A stretch of DNA of 64,000 nucleotides, from positions 1 to 64,000 of the forward strand of contig CAMLNA010000009.1 of assembly GCA_946481025.1 (NCBI GenBank), given 5' to 3'. Shown here piece by piece: positions 26,821-36,529 of this stretch. Source of the DNA: an uncultured Rivibacter sp. (GTDB lineage: Bacteria > Pseudomonadota > Gammaproteobacteria > Burkholderiales > Burkholderiaceae). The notes under the pieces are model-generated. The model saw only the letters and a list, made by a program, of their open reading frames with translations, did no database searches and was not told the origin of the DNA. Positions within the stretch are counted from its first letter, which is position 1. Each line of letters begins with the position of its first letter. A program made the position numbers and the translations under genes.

Positions 26821-28023
26821 ATGAATGTTCTTCGCTTCTCTGACCTAGTCGCCCAGGGCAAGGCCGCCGGCCAGCGCGTATTCATCCGTGCCGACCTCAA
26901 CGTGCCGCAGGACGACGCCGGCAACATCACCGAAGACACCCGCGTGCGCGCCAGCGTGCCGTGCATCGAGATGGCACTGAAGGCCGGCGCCGCGGTGATG
27001 GTGACCTCGCATCTCGGTCGCCCGACCGAAGGCGAGTTCAAGCCCGAGGACTCCCTGGCCCCGGTGGCCAGGCGCCTGGGCGAGCTGCTGGGCCGCGATG
27101 TGCCGCTGGTGGCCAACTGGGTCGACGGCGTGGACGTGAAGCCCGGCACCGTGGTGCTGCTCGAGAACTGCCGCGTCAACAAGGGCGAGAAGAAGAACAG
27201 CGAAGACCTGGCGAAAAAGATGGCCGCGCTGTGCGACATCTTCGTGCACGACGCCTTCGGCACCGCGCACCGCGCCGAAGCGTCCACCTACGGCATTGCG
27301 CAGTTCGCCAAGGTCGCCTGCGCCGGCCCCTTGCTGGCCGCCGAGATCGACGCCATCAGCAAGGCGCTCGCCAACCCGAGGCGCCCGCTCGCGGCCATCG
27401 TCGCCGGCTCGAAGGTGAGCACCAAGCTCACCATTCTGCAGAGCCTGGCCAGGAACGTGGACCAGCTCATCGTGGGCGGCGGCATCGCCAACACCTTCAT
27501 GCTGGCGGCGGGCCTCAAGATCGGCAAGTCGCTGGCCGAACCCGACCTCGTGGGCGAAGCCAAGGCCGTGATCGAGGCCATGAAGGCGCGCGGCGCCGCG
27601 GTACCCATTCCGGTGGACGTGGTGGTGGCCAAGGAATTCAAGCCTGATGCCGTGGCCACCGTGAAGGCCGCCACCGACGTGGCCGACGACGACCTCATCC
27701 TCGACATCGGCCCCAAGACCGCCGCGGCGCTGGCCGAGCAGCTCAAGGCCGCCGGCACCATCGTGTGGAACGGCCCGGTGGGCGTGTTCGAGTTCGATGC
27801 GTTCGCCCACGGCACCGAGACCATTGCCCGCGCCATCGCCCAGTCGAGCGCCTTCAGCATCGCCGGCGGCGGCGACACGCTGGCCGCGATCGCCAAGTAC
27901 GGCATCGAGAAGGACGTGGGCTACATCTCCACCGGCGGCGGCGCCTTCCTCGAGGTGCTCGAGGGCAAGACGCTGCCGGCCTTCGAGATCCTGCAGCGCC
28001 GCGCATCGTCGTCAGCGGCATAA
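26821..28023 (+). CDS. pgk: Phosphoglycerate kinase
   Basis: A 400-residue glycolytic kinase interconverting 1,3-bisphosphoglycerate and 3-phosphoglycerate. The N-domain carries the substrate-binding [12 protein letters not shown] and [11 protein letters not shown], and the C-domain carries [26 protein letters not shown] and the phosphate-loop [13 protein letters not shown]. Standard length. Founder gene of the pgk-pyk-fba-purCEK block. Confidence 0.97.
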   Translation: MNVLRFSDLVAQGKAAGQRVFIRADLNVPQDDAGNITEDTRVRASVPCIEMALKAGAAVMVTSHLGRPTEGEFKPEDSLAPVARRLGELLGRDVPLVANWVDGVDVKPGTVVLLENCRVNKGEKKNSEDLAKKMAALCDIFVHDAFGTAHRAEASTYGIAQFAKVACAGPLLAAEIDAISKALANPRRPLAAIVAGSKVSTKLTILQSLARNVDQLIVGGGIANTFMLAAGLKIGKSLAEPDLVGEAKAVIEAMKARGAAVPIPVDVVVAKEFKPDAVATVKAATDVADDDLILDIGPKTAAALAEQLKAAGTIVWNGPVGVFEFDAFAHGTETIARAIAQSSAFSIAGGGDTLAAIAKYGIEKDVGYISTGGGAFLEVLEGKTLPAFEILQRRASSSAA

Positions 28024-28096
28024 GCCTTATTCGCGGCCGCGCGGGAAGCGGTTGCGGGTGTTGAAGAAAATCACGACGGAGACAACAGGAACATCC

Positions 28097-29527
28097 ATGC
28101 CTCGCGCTACCAAGATCGTCGCCACCCTCGGCCCCGCCTCCTCTTCCCCTGAAGTCCTCGAACGCATGATCCGCGCCGGCGTCGACGTCGTGCGGCTCAA
28201 CTTCTCGCACGGCAAGGCACAGGACCACATCGACCGCGCGACGCTCGTGCGCGAGGCCGGCAAGCGGGCGGGCAAGGAGGTCGCCATCATGGCCGACCTG
28301 CAGGGCCCGAAGATCCGCGTCGGCAAGTTCGCCGAAGGCAAGGTGATGCTCGAGCACGGCCAGGAGTTCGTGCTCGACGCAGCGCGCATCGAGCCGGGCG
28401 ACGTGATGGGCGTGGGCCTCGACTACAAGGAGCTGCCGCGCGACGTGAAGCCCGGCGACACGCTGCTGCTCAACGACGGTCTCATCGTGCTGACGGTCGA
28501 CCGCGTGGTCGGCGAGGCGGTGCACACGCTCGTCAAGATCGGCGGCGAGCTGTCCAACAACAAGGGCATCAACAAGCAGGGCGGCGGCCTCACCGCGCCG
28601 GCCCTCACCTCCAAGGACATGGAGGACATCAAGACCGCGATGAGCTTCCAGTGCGAATACCTCGCGGTCAGCTTCCCGAAAAACGCCACCGACATGGAGA
28701 TGGCGCGCCAGCTGGCCAACGTGGCCGGCGAACCCTGGCGGCACAAGCCCGCCATGATCGCCAAGATCGAGCGCAGCGAGGCGATCCCGGTGCTCGAAGG
28801 CATCATCAAGGCCAGCGACGGCATCATGGTCGCGCGCGGCGACCTGGCCATCGAAGTGGGCAACGCGGCAGTGCCGGCGCTGCAGAAGCGCATGATCAAG
28901 ATGGCTCGCGACCTCGACCGCGTGGTGATCACCGCCACGCAGATGATGGAGTCGATGATCGTGAACCCGGTGCCCACCCGGGCCGAGGTGAGCGACGTGG
29001 CCAACGCCGTGCTCGACGGCACCGACGCCGTGATGCTGAGCGCCGAAACCGCCGCCGGCCGCTACCCGGTCGAAACGGTGGAGCAGATGGCCGCCATCGC
29101 GCTGGAAGCCGAGCGCGCCGAAGACGTGGCGCTCGATGCCGACTTCACCAACAAGCAGTTCGGCCGCATCGACCAGTCCATTGCCATGGGCGCGCTGTTC
29201 ACCGCGCACCACCTGGGCTGCAAGGCCATCCTCGCGCTCACCGAGTCGGGCTCGACCGCGTTGTGGATGAGCCGTCACAAGATCCACGTGCCGATCTACG
29301 GCCTCACCTCGCAGCTGCAGTCTCAGCGCAAGATGGCGCTGTACCGCAACGTGCGGCCGCTGCTGATGCCCTCGTACTCCGACCGCGACGAGGCGCTCAA
29401 GCGCGCCGAGGCGCTGCTGGTGGACGCCGGCGTGCTGAAGCCCGGCGACACCTACGCCATCACCTGCGGCGAGCCGATGGGGTACCCCGGCGGCACCAAC
29501 ATGCTGAAGGTCGGCCGCGTCGGCTGA
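28097..29527 (+). CDS. pyk: Pyruvate kinase
   Basis: A 476-residue enzyme forming pyruvate and ATP from phosphoenolpyruvate. Family motifs are ATKIVATLGPASS at the start, NFSHG, MADLQGPKIRVG, the catalytic-lysine segment PAMIAKIERSEAI, and ATQMMESMI with LDGTDAVMLSAETAAGRYP. The C-terminal allosteric domain (about 340-476) is present. ATG 28097 has a GGAGACAACAGGAAC run upstream. It follows pgk by 73 bases. Confidence 0.97.
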   Translation: MPRATKIVATLGPASSSPEVLERMIRAGVDVVRLNFSHGKAQDHIDRATLVREAGKRAGKEVAIMADLQGPKIRVGKFAEGKVMLEHGQEFVLDAARIEPGDVMGVGLDYKELPRDVKPGDTLLLNDGLIVLTVDRVVGEAVHTLVKIGGELSNNKGINKQGGGLTAPALTSKDMEDIKTAMSFQCEYLAVSFPKNATDMEMARQLANVAGEPWRHKPAMIAKIERSEAIPVLEGIIKASDGIMVARGDLAIEVGNAAVPALQKRMIKMARDLDRVVITATQMMESMIVNPVPTRAEVSDVANAVLDGTDAVMLSAETAAGRYPVETVEQMAAIALEAERAEDVALDADFTNKQFGRIDQSIAMGALFTAHHLGCKAILALTESGSTALWMSRHKIHVPIYGLTSQLQSQRKMALYRNVRPLLMPSYSDRDEALKRAEALLVDAGVLKPGDTYAITCGEPMGYPGGTNMLKVGRVG

Positions 29528-29555
29528 GGCGGCGGCGGGATGGTCAGGCCGGCCG

Positions 29556-30335
29556 TCAGTCGAGCTTCACCGACACGCCGGTCACGAACAGCAGGTCCCG
29601 CGGCCCGTGGCCCGCGCCGGGGTCGCTGTCGTAGCGGTAGCTGAGGCCGGCCGTCAGGCTCAGCGCCGCGTTCATCGCCACTGCGATGTTCGCGTCGAAG
29701 GCTGCGCGGAATTCGCCGCTTTTCTGCAGGTTCGGGAAGAACTGCAGCTTCTGCCGGAAGTCGGTGCTGTCCCACCACTTGTGGGTCGACTCCTCGGCCA
29801 GCACCAGCTCGGTGTGGCCGTATTCGCTGCGCATCGCGCCGCCCACCTCCGCGGGGGCGATGTAGCGGTCCTGCGTGTAGCCGACCCCCGCCGAGATGTC
29901 CCAGCTCAGCCGCTCGCCGCGGATCAGGTGCCAGCCCGGGCCGCCATGGACCGAGAAGCGTGACGCGATGTTGGCCGGCCGGTCGCGCAATGCGTCGGCG
30001 CGGCCGAAGGCGAACCACTCCGATGAAAGATCGCGGTTGTACTGGGTGCCCAACTGGGTGTTTTCGGTGGTCGTGATGCCCTCGGTGCGGGCGTAGACGC
30101 CGCGCCCTGCGAAGAGCAGCTTGTCGACCCCGGTGGCGCGCACCGCCTCGCCGGCGATGTTCAGGCTCGCGACATTGCTGTTGCCCGACGAGCGGCTGGC
30201 GCCGGCGCCGAAGGCGTAGCGCCATTGGCCATCGTTCTTCACTGTGGCCTGCGACCATGCCGCAAGCGGTGCGACCGTCAGCGCCAGGACGATCGGCCAG
30301 CGGCGCGCCGGCGGCCGCACGAAGCGTTCGAGCAT
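29556..30335 (-). CDS. DUF481 family outer-membrane protein
   Basis: A 259-residue exported protein (signal peptide about 1-29, ending AWSQA) with repeated aromatic-tipped beta strands. The sequence WRYAFGAGASRSSGNSNVASLNIAGEA near the start of the mature part is the typical DUF481 (YdiY-like) opening, and the protein ends in strands with TGVSVKLD. It is probably a small outer-membrane barrel of unknown function. ATG 30335 has GGAG upstream. It points against pyk and interrupts the otherwise plus-strand glycolysis block. Confidence 0.78.
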   Translation of the reverse strand: MLERFVRPPARRWPIVLALTVAPLAAWSQATVKNDGQWRYAFGAGASRSSGNSNVASLNIAGEAVRATGVDKLLFAGRGVYARTEGITTTENTQLGTQYNRDLSSEWFAFGRADALRDRPANIASRFSVHGGPGWHLIRGERLSWDISAGVGYTQDRYIAPAEVGGAMRSEYGHTELVLAEESTHKWWDSTDFRQKLQFFPNLQKSGEFRAAFDANIAVAMNAALSLTAGLSYRYDSDPGAGHGPRDLLFVTGVSVKLD

Positions 30336-30427
30336 GAGGACTCCATTGGCAAAAAAGGCACACCGGGTGGGGTCGGCAAATGCCGCACCCACGGTGGCTG
30401 CAATGGAGTTAGATCGGTATCAGCGTG

Positions 30428-31447
30428 TCAGAGGGCCACGCCGCGAACGGTGGCCGCGATGTCGGCATTCATGTTCAGCGGCACCAGCCGCAGGTGCCGG
30501 TGTTCGGCGGCGAACACCCGGAACACCTCGTCGGCAAAGCCCTGGCCGATGCGGGTGACGCCCTCGAAGTCGAGTTCTGCAATGCAGAACTCGTGCAGGC
30601 GCGTCAACACGCGGCGCGCCTGCGAGCGCGATTCCAGCGGCGTGCCCTGCGCATCGGCGGCCAGGCGCAGCGGCACCACGGTGCGGTCGAAGCCGAGGGT
30701 GGAGTCGCTCGTGCTGTGCGCCCGGTACACCTCGTCGACGGTGCGGGCCGAGTCCAGCGCAATCGACGCGAAGATCGACGTGCCGGGCCGCTGCAGCGGG
30801 TGCCGGCGCAGCCAGTCCTGGCGGCTCCAGTGCGTGTGCTGGTAGACCACCGTATTGGCATGCAGGTCGAACACGTCGAACAGGCGCGACGTGAAGTACA
30901 GCCCGCGGCCGCTGTGGCGCTGCGGCTGAGTGGTCAGCTTGCCCTTGGCCAGCTCCAGCATCGCCTGCTGCGGGTCGTCGATGTCGTAGGCGCTGCGGAT
31001 GCGGTCGAACACGCCGCAGCCGTCGTCGCTCACGAGCAGGTGCAGGTGGGTGCGGTTCTGCCGCATCGACACCGACACGGCGTTGCCGCTGCTGTGGTCG
31101 ATGGCGTTGTTGAGCAGCTCGCCGAAGGCATGGCGCGCGATGGCGGCGACGTTCGGCACGAGTTCGAAGCGGTGGGCGAAGTCGCGTGCCCACGGCAGGT
31201 GTTCCTCGAGCGTGGCGAGCGGGTAGGTGCGGGTCACCTCGCGCAGCACGCCGGGCCGGTAGACCGGCCGCGAGCGGCTGCCCTCGCGCACCAGCCAGCC
31301 TTGCTCCACGAGCCGGGCCAGGGCCTTGCGCGCCGTCGGGCGCGACACGCCGAATCGTTCGGCCGCCGCGCGGCTCAGGCTCCTGGAATGGTCGGTGGCG
31401 CCGGTGGTGATCCAGGCGGTGAGGGCGTTGGCGTCCAGTCGCGTCAT
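30428..31447 (-). CDS. Single-chain regulator: winged HTH, histidine-kinase-like ATPase and STAS-like (DUF4325) domains
   Basis: A 339-residue cytoplasmic protein with three parts. Residues 5-60 form a winged-helix DNA-binding domain (SRAAAERFGVSRPTARKAL, then a WLVREGSRSRPVY wing). Residues about 85-225 form an HATPase_c-like domain with N box GELLNNAIDHS (N114), G1 box DDGCGVF (141-147) and G2 box HSGRGLYF. Residues about 262-335 match a STAS-like DUF4325 fold. No phospho-acceptor His box is seen, so it is not a normal sensor kinase. By analogy with anti-sigma kinase/STAS pairs, it may bind ATP and switch DNA binding or partner binding. ATG 31447 gives the natural HTH start. It diverges from fba. 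Confidence 0.72.
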   Translation of the reverse strand: MTRLDANALTAWITTGATDHSRSLSRAAAERFGVSRPTARKALARLVEQGWLVREGSRSRPVYRPGVLREVTRTYPLATLEEHLPWARDFAHRFELVPNVAAIARHAFGELLNNAIDHSSGNAVSVSMRQNRTHLHLLVSDDGCGVFDRIRSAYDIDDPQQAMLELAKGKLTTQPQRHSGRGLYFTSRLFDVFDLHANTVVYQHTHWSRQDWLRRHPLQRPGTSIFASIALDSARTVDEVYRAHSTSDSTLGFDRTVVPLRLAADAQGTPLESRSQARRVLTRLHEFCIAELDFEGVTRIGQGFADEVFRVFAAEHRHLRLVPLNMNADIAATVRGVAL

Positions 31448-31618
31448 GGCAGCGGCTCGTTCGGATCGGACTGCCAGTGTGGCGGCCCGGGGGCGCCGAC
31501 TTGAGCCGGAAAAGCGGCGCAAAACCGGTGCTCATCGGACCTCTCGTGACGCATGTGAGAGATGTATCAGCCCCTTGATCCGGGGGCGCCGGAGGGTCGG
31601 CGCGTGGTGGCCGCTGGC

Positions 31619-31624
31619 TACAAT
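31619..31624 (+). promoter_or_regulatory. Putative -10 element of fba
   Basis: TACAAT in the context TGGCTACAATTCTTCG lies 80 bases before the fba ATG, in the 257-base gap shared with the divergent HTH-ATPase gene. There is no clear -35. Confidence 0.4.
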
Positions 31625-31704
31625 TCTTCGAGTTACGAGGCGGTTTCAGCGTACAACCTGTGCGCACTGCCGGCTGCACGAGATCTATTCACTTGGGGAC
31701 CACC

Positions 31705-32769
31705 ATGCCACTCGTTTCCATGCGCCAGCTGCTGGACCACGCCGCCGAAAACGGCTACGGAATTCCGGCCTTCAACGTCAACAACCTCGAGCAGATCCAG
31801 GCCGTGATGGCCGCTGCCGATGAAGTGGGCGCCCCCGTCATCCTGCAGGCCAGCGCAGGCGCCCGCAAATACGCCGGCGAGCCCTTCATCAAGCACCTGA
31901 TCGAAGCGGCCATCGAAAGCTACCCGCACATTCCGCTGGTCATGCACCAGGACCACGGCCAGAGCCCCGACGTGTGCCGAGGCGCCATCAACCTCGGCTT
32001 CAGCTCGGTGATGATGGACGGCTCGCTCGAGGCCGACGGCAAGACCATCGCCAGCTACGAATACAACGTCGACGTGACGAAGAAGGTCGTCACCATGGCC
32101 CATGAACTCGGCATCACCGTCGAAGGGGAGCTCGGCTGCCTGGGCTCGCTGGAAACCATGCGCGGCGACAAGGAAGACGGTCACGGCACCGACGCCACCA
32201 TGACGAAGGAGCAGCTGCTCACCGACCCGGAACAGGCCGCCGACTTCGTGAAGAAGACCCAGCTCGATGCGCTGGCCATTGCCATCGGCACCAGCCATGG
32301 CGCCTACAAGTTCACGCGCAAGCCCACCGGCGACATCCTGGCGATCGACCGCATCAAGGAGATCCACGCGCGCATCCCCAATACCCACCTGGTGATGCAC
32401 GGCAGCTCCAGCGTGCCGCAGGACCTGCTGGCCGAGATCCGCAAGTACGGCGGCGACATGAAGGAAACCTACGGCGTGCCGGTCGAGGAGATCCAGGAAG
32501 CCATCAAGCACGGCGTGCGCAAGATCAACATCGACACCGACATCCGCCTCGCGATGACGGCCGCGGTGCGCAAGTTCCTGTTCGAGAACCCCTCGAAGTT
32601 CGATGCACGCGAATGGCTCAAGCCCGCACGCGAAGCCGCCAAGCAGATCTGCAAGCAGCGCTACCTGCAGTTCGGCTGCGAAGGGCAGGCCGGTAAAATC
32701 AAGCCCCTCGCGCTGGGCGATGTCGCGCAGCGCTACGCCAGCGGTGCGCTGGCGCAGGTGGTGCGCTGA
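31705..32769 (+). CDS. fba: Class II fructose-1,6-bisphosphate aldolase
   Basis: A 354-residue zinc-dependent aldolase. Metal-site and active-site motifs are HQDHGQSPD (first zinc His), [27 protein letters not shown] and the phosphate-binding NIDTDIRLA. The length fits the class IIB type common in beta-proteobacteria, which also serves the Calvin cycle in autotrophic relatives, though no Calvin genes are seen here. ATG 31705 has TTGGGGAC upstream. It ends at a strong terminator before purC. Confidence 0.96.
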   Translation: MPLVSMRQLLDHAAENGYGIPAFNVNNLEQIQAVMAAADEVGAPVILQASAGARKYAGEPFIKHLIEAAIESYPHIPLVMHQDHGQSPDVCRGAINLGFSSVMMDGSLEADGKTIASYEYNVDVTKKVVTMAHELGITVEGELGCLGSLETMRGDKEDGHGTDATMTKEQLLTDPEQAADFVKKTQLDALAIAIGTSHGAYKFTRKPTGDILAIDRIKEIHARIPNTHLVMHGSSSVPQDLLAEIRKYGGDMKETYGVPVEEIQEAIKHGVRKINIDTDIRLAMTAAVRKFLFENPSKFDAREWLKPAREAAKQICKQRYLQFGCEGQAGKIKPLALGDVAQRYASGALAQVVR

Positions 32770-32802
32770 ACCAGCAGCCGCTCGCGCCGCACCGGCATCG
32801 CA

Positions 32803-32832
32803 GGCCCGCTCCCGCAGCGGGCCTTTTGTTTT
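32803..32832 (+). terminator. Rho-independent terminator after fba
   Basis: GGCCCGCT (32803-32810) pairs perfectly with AGCGGGCC (32816-32823) with a five-base loop, followed by TTTTGTTTT. It separates the fba transcript from purC, 32 bases before the purC start. Confidence 0.85.
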
Positions 32833-32864
32833 GTTGCTCGCCCCCTGTCCCACCGGAGATCGCC

Positions 32865-33761
32865 GTGACCGCCGCCTTGCTCAACAGCTCCATCACTTCC
32901 CTGCCCCTGCTGGCGCGCGGCAAGGTGCGCGACAACTACGCCGTGGGCGACGACCGCATCCTGATGGTGGCCAGCGACCGCCTCTCGGCCTTCGACGTGA
33001 TCATGGGCGAGCCCATCCCCGGCAAGGGCGAGCTGCTCACGCAGATGGCGCTGTTCTGGTTCGAGAGGCTCAAGGGCATCGTCCCCAACCACCTCACCGG
33101 CGAGGCGCCGGAGTCGGTGGTCACCGAGGCCGAGCGGGCGCAGGTCAGCGGCCGCGCCATGCTGGTGAAGCGCCTGAAGCCCATCCCGGTGGAAGCGGTG
33201 GTGCGGGGCTACCTCGCCGGCAGCGGCTGGAAGGAATACCAGGAAAGCCGGTCGGTGTGCGGCGTTGCGCTGCCCGCCGGGCTGCGCAACGCGAGCAAGC
33301 TGCCCGAGCCCATCTTCACGCCGGCCACCAAGGCCGAGATGGGTGAGCACGACGAGAACATCGACTTCGAGCGCATGGTGGCCATCGTGGGCCGCGAACT
33401 GGCCGAGCAGGTGCGCTCGGTGGCCATCCAGCTGTACACCACCGCGGCCGAGTTCGCGCTCACCAAGGGCATCATCATCGCCGACACCAAGTTCGAGTTC
33501 GGCCTCGACGAGAACAGCCAGCTGGTGCTGATGGACGAGGTGCTCACGCCCGACTCGTCGCGCTACTGGCCGGTGGAGGGATATGCCGAAGGCATCAACC
33601 CGCCCAGCTACGACAAGCAGTTCGTGCGCGACTGGCTCGAAGCGGTGCGCATCGGCGGCCAGCCCTGGCCCAAGAAGGCACCGGCCCCTGCGTTGCCGGC
33701 CGACGTGGTGGAAAAGACCGCCGCGAAATACCGCGAGGCCCTGACCCGCCTGACCGCCTGA
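32865..33761 (+). CDS. purC: SAICAR synthetase (phosphoribosylaminoimidazole-succinocarboxamide synthase)
   Basis: A 298-residue ATP-dependent purine-synthesis ligase joining CAIR and aspartate. Motifs are [43 protein letters not shown] and [14 protein letters not shown] 32865 was chosen because GGAGA lies eight bases upstream. The earlier in-frame ATG sits in the T-tract of the fba terminator and would add a cysteine-rich non-conserved head. Confidence 0.95.
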   Translation: MTAALLNSSITSLPLLARGKVRDNYAVGDDRILMVASDRLSAFDVIMGEPIPGKGELLTQMALFWFERLKGIVPNHLTGEAPESVVTEAERAQVSGRAMLVKRLKPIPVEAVVRGYLAGSGWKEYQESRSVCGVALPAGLRNASKLPEPIFTPATKAEMGEHDENIDFERMVAIVGRELAEQVRSVAIQLYTTAAEFALTKGIIIADTKFEFGLDENSQLVLMDEVLTPDSSRYWPVEGYAEGINPPSYDKQFVRDWLEAVRIGGQPWPKKAPAPALPADVVEKTAAKYREALTRLTA

Positions 33762-33797
33762 CCGCCGGGCGTCGGCCCGCAGGCGCTGCGGGGCGGG

Positions 33798-34745
33798 CTA
33801 GAACAGGACCATGCTGAGCTTGCGCCGGTACTGGTCGACCACCGGGTCGCTCGGCGCCACCGCGGCGGACTTGCCGGTCACTTCGAGCGCGCCCTTGGCC
33901 TCGGCCGTGGCCGCCGGCTTGGGGGCAGGCTTGCTCATCATCTCGAGCACGGCGACGTAGGTCTTGCGCGCCAGGCCGTCGCTCCAGCCCTTGTCGCGCA
34001 TCAGGATCTCCAGCAGCTCGTCCATCGCCTGCGTGTAGCGGCCGGCGGCGAAGTGCACCTGGGCCAGCTCGTGGCGGGCGTCGAAGTCGCGCTTGTTGGC
34101 GGCCAGCGCGGCGTCCAGCGCGTCGGCCCCACGGGCCCGGCGGGCCTTGTCGCAGGCGTCGAGGAACAGCCCGAGCGCGGCAATGCGGCCGTCGATGATG
34201 GCCTTGCTGGCCACCGGTTCGTAGGCCATCCGGGCGTCGTCGACGCGGCCGTTTTCCAGCAAAAGCTTCACGTAGTCGAAGCGGGCGGCGTCGTTGGCGG
34301 GGTCGATGGCCACGGCCTGCTGCAGGCGGTCGAGCGCCGAGGTCTCGTCACCTTGCGCCAGGGCCTCCTCGGCCTCCTCGATGCCGGCCTCCGCCTGCAT
34401 CTCGTCGAGCGAAGGCACATGCTTGTCGAGGAACTGGCGCACCTGGCCTTCCGGCAAGGCGCCGACGAACCCGTCGACCGGCTGGCCGCCCGCGAAGAGC
34501 ACGCAGAACGGAATGGACCGCACGCCGAAGGCCTGGCTCAGCTGGCCGGCGATCTCGGGTTGTTCGTCGGAATTGAGCTTGGCGAGCATGAAGCGGCCGC
34601 CGTATTCGGCTTCCAGCTTCTCGAGGATGGGGCCGAGCGCCTTGCACGGCCCGCACCAGGGGGCCCAGATGTCGAGCAGCACCGGCTGCGCCATCGAGGC
34701 ATTGATGAGGTCGGCTTCGAAGTTCTGGAGCGTGATGTCGATCAT
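33798..34745 (-). CDS. cnoX: Thioredoxin-TPR co-chaperone (CnoX/YbbN family)
   Basis: A 315-residue protein: a thioredoxin domain (1-108) with an intact WCGPC redox pair (C31, C34), then about 190 residues of TPR-like helices, for example [27 protein letters not shown]. CnoX partners GroEL and DnaK and protects substrates from oxidation. E. coli CnoX has lost the first active Cys, but this protein keeps both, so it may also act as an oxidoreductase. Start ATG 34745; longer frames run into divergent purE. It sits antisense between purC and purE. Confidence 0.9.
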   Translation of the reverse strand: MIDITLQNFEADLINASMAQPVLLDIWAPWCGPCKALGPILEKLEAEYGGRFMLAKLNSDEQPEIAGQLSQAFGVRSIPFCVLFAGGQPVDGFVGALPEGQVRQFLDKHVPSLDEMQAEAGIEEAEEALAQGDETSALDRLQQAVAIDPANDAARFDYVKLLLENGRVDDARMAYEPVASKAIIDGRIAALGLFLDACDKARRARGADALDAALAANKRDFDARHELAQVHFAAGRYTQAMDELLEILMRDKGWSDGLARKTYVAVLEMMSKPAPKPAATAEAKGALEVTGKSAAVAPSDPVVDQYRRKLSMVLF

Positions 34746-34822
34746 GGGGCGCCAACAGAGAGAGGGACTGCGTGGTCGGAGATCACAAGGTGGAGGCAGG
34801 GGCCGCGAAATCCAGCGACGCC

Positions 34823-34828
34823 TAAAAT
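34823..34828 (+). promoter_or_regulatory. Putative -10 element of purE-purK-tsaC
   Basis: TAAAAT lies 29 bases before the purE GTG, between the divergent cnoX and purE genes. There is no obvious -35. Confidence 0.4.
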
Positions 34829-34857
34829 CCGGGGTTTTCGCACAGGAGCAGCGCGCT

Positions 34858-35355
34858 GTGAACAGCACCACGCCCGTGGTGGGCATCGTCATGGGATCCA
34901 ACAGTGACTGGGACACCATGAAAAACGCCGCCGAGATTCTCGCCGACTTCGGCGTGCCCTTCGAAGCGCAGGTGGTTTCGGCACACCGCATGCCCGACGA
35001 CATGTTCCGCTACGCCGAAACGGCCGTCGGCCGGGGCCTCAAGGCCATCATTGCCGGTGCCGGCGGCGCGGCCCATCTGCCGGGCATGCTGGCCGCCAAG
35101 ACGGCGGTGCCCGTGCTGGGCGTGCCCGTGGCGAGCAAACACCTCCAGGGTGTGGACTCGCTGCATTCGATCGTGCAGATGCCCAAGGGCGTGCCGGTGG
35201 CCACCTTCGCCATCGGCGTGGCCGGCGCCGCCAATGCCGCGTTGTTCGCGGTGGCAATGCTGGCCAACGAAGATCAGGCGCTGCGCGCCAGGCTCGAAGC
35301 GTTCCGCGCCCGGCAGACCGAAACGGCGCGCGGCATGAAGCTGGACCCGTTGTGA
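34858..35355 (+). CDS. purE: N5-CAIR mutase (PurE class I)
   Basis: A 165-residue purine enzyme that converts N5-CAIR to CAIR. Signatures are [15 protein letters not shown], the substrate-loop VSAHRMPD and [11 protein letters not shown]. The start GTG 34858 has CAGGAGCA upstream. The large upstream frame is a read-through of the antisense cnoX region. Its stop overlaps the purK GTG (GTGA), coupling the two enzymes that act consecutively. Confidence 0.95.
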   Translation: MNSTTPVVGIVMGSNSDWDTMKNAAEILADFGVPFEAQVVSAHRMPDDMFRYAETAVGRGLKAIIAGAGGAAHLPGMLAAKTAVPVLGVPVASKHLQGVDSLHSIVQMPKGVPVATFAIGVAGAANAALFAVAMLANEDQALRARLEAFRARQTETARGMKLDPL

Positions 35356-36527
35356 ACACCACTGCCTCGCTCCCCACCATCCTCCCCGGCGCCACCCTGG
35401 GCGTGCTGGGCGGCGGCCAGCTCGGCCGCATGTTCGTGCACGCCGCGCAGAGCCTGGGCTACGCCACGGCGGTGCTCGACCCGGACGCCGCCAGCCCGGC
35501 CGGCCTGGTGGCGCACCAGCACATCCATGCCGACTACCTCGACGACCGCGGCCTGGCCGAACTGGCCCTGGTGAGCGCGGCCATCACCACCGAATTCGAG
35601 AACGTGCCGGCGCGTGCGCTGCAGGCGCTGGCCGCGCACCGCCTGGTGGCTCCCGGGGCCACGGCCGTGGCCATCTGCCAGGACCGGGCCGACGAGAAGG
35701 CGCATTTCCAGCGTTGCGGCGTGCCCTGCGCACCCCATGCCCTGATCGAGGCCGCCGACGACCTGGCGCTGCTCAACGAGGCGCTGCTGCCCGGCATCCT
35801 CAAGACCCGCCGGCTGGGCTACGACGGCAAGGGCCAGCAGCGCGTCACGACCCGCGCCGAACTGGCGGCCGCCTGGGACGCGCTGCAGCGGGTGCCTTGC
35901 GTGCTCGAGCAGATGCTGCCGCTGGCCTACGAGGTGAGCGTCATCGTGGCGCGCAACGCCGCCGGTGCCGTGGTGCACTTCCCGCTGCAGCAGAACCTGC
36001 ACCGTGACGGCATCCTCGCCGTCACCACCGTGCCGGCGCCCGACGTGACGCCGGCCTTGCAGGACGAGGCGTGCGCAGCCGCGGAAGCCATCGCGGCCTC
36101 GCTAGGCTACGTCGGCGTGCTGTGCGTCGAGTTCTTCGTGCTGTCCGACGGCACGCTGGTGGCGAACGAAATGGCGCCGCGGCCGCACAACTCCGGGCAC
36201 TACACCATCGATGCCTGCGACGTGTCGCAGTTCGAGCTTCAGGTGCGGGCCATGACCGGTCTGCCCCTGGTGGCGCCACGGCTGCATTCGCCGGCCGTGA
36301 TGCTCAACCTGCTGGGCGACCTGTGGTTCGACGCCGCGGGCCGTGAGCGTTCGCCCTCGTGGGACCGGGTGCTCGCGCTGCCCGGCGCGCACCTGCACCT
36401 GTATGGCAAGGCTTCGGCCCGGCCGGGGCGCAAGATGGGGCACCTCACCTTCACAGGCGCCACGCCGGCGGCGGCGCGATCGGTTGCGCTGCAAGCGGCG
36501 GGGCTGCTCGGACTGGCGGCCTTCTGA
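35352..36527 (+). CDS. purK: N5-carboxyaminoimidazole ribonucleotide synthase
   Basis: A 391-residue ATP-grasp enzyme making N5-CAIR from AIR and bicarbonate. The N-terminal [17 protein letters not shown], the ATP-grasp segment [23 protein letters not shown] and the C-terminal [18 protein letters not shown] are all present. Start GTG overlaps the purE stop. Typical length with no irregularity. Confidence 0.95.
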   Translation: MNTTASLPTILPGATLGVLGGGQLGRMFVHAAQSLGYATAVLDPDAASPAGLVAHQHIHADYLDDRGLAELALVSAAITTEFENVPARALQALAAHRLVAPGATAVAICQDRADEKAHFQRCGVPCAPHALIEAADDLALLNEALLPGILKTRRLGYDGKGQQRVTTRAELAAAWDALQRVPCVLEQMLPLAYEVSVIVARNAAGAVVHFPLQQNLHRDGILAVTTVPAPDVTPALQDEACAAAEAIAASLGYVGVLCVEFFVLSDGTLVANEMAPRPHNSGHYTIDACDVSQFELQVRAMTGLPLVAPRLHSPAVMLNLLGDLWFDAAGRERSPSWDRVLALPGAHLHLYGKASARPGRKMGHLTFTGATPAAARSVALQAAGLLGLAAF

Positions 36528-36529
36528 CG

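Noticed and set aside
33762..33797. GC-rich hairpin between purC and cnoX stops
   Set aside because: GCCCGC/GGCGGGC pairing is possible but no T run follows on either strand, so it was not called a terminator.
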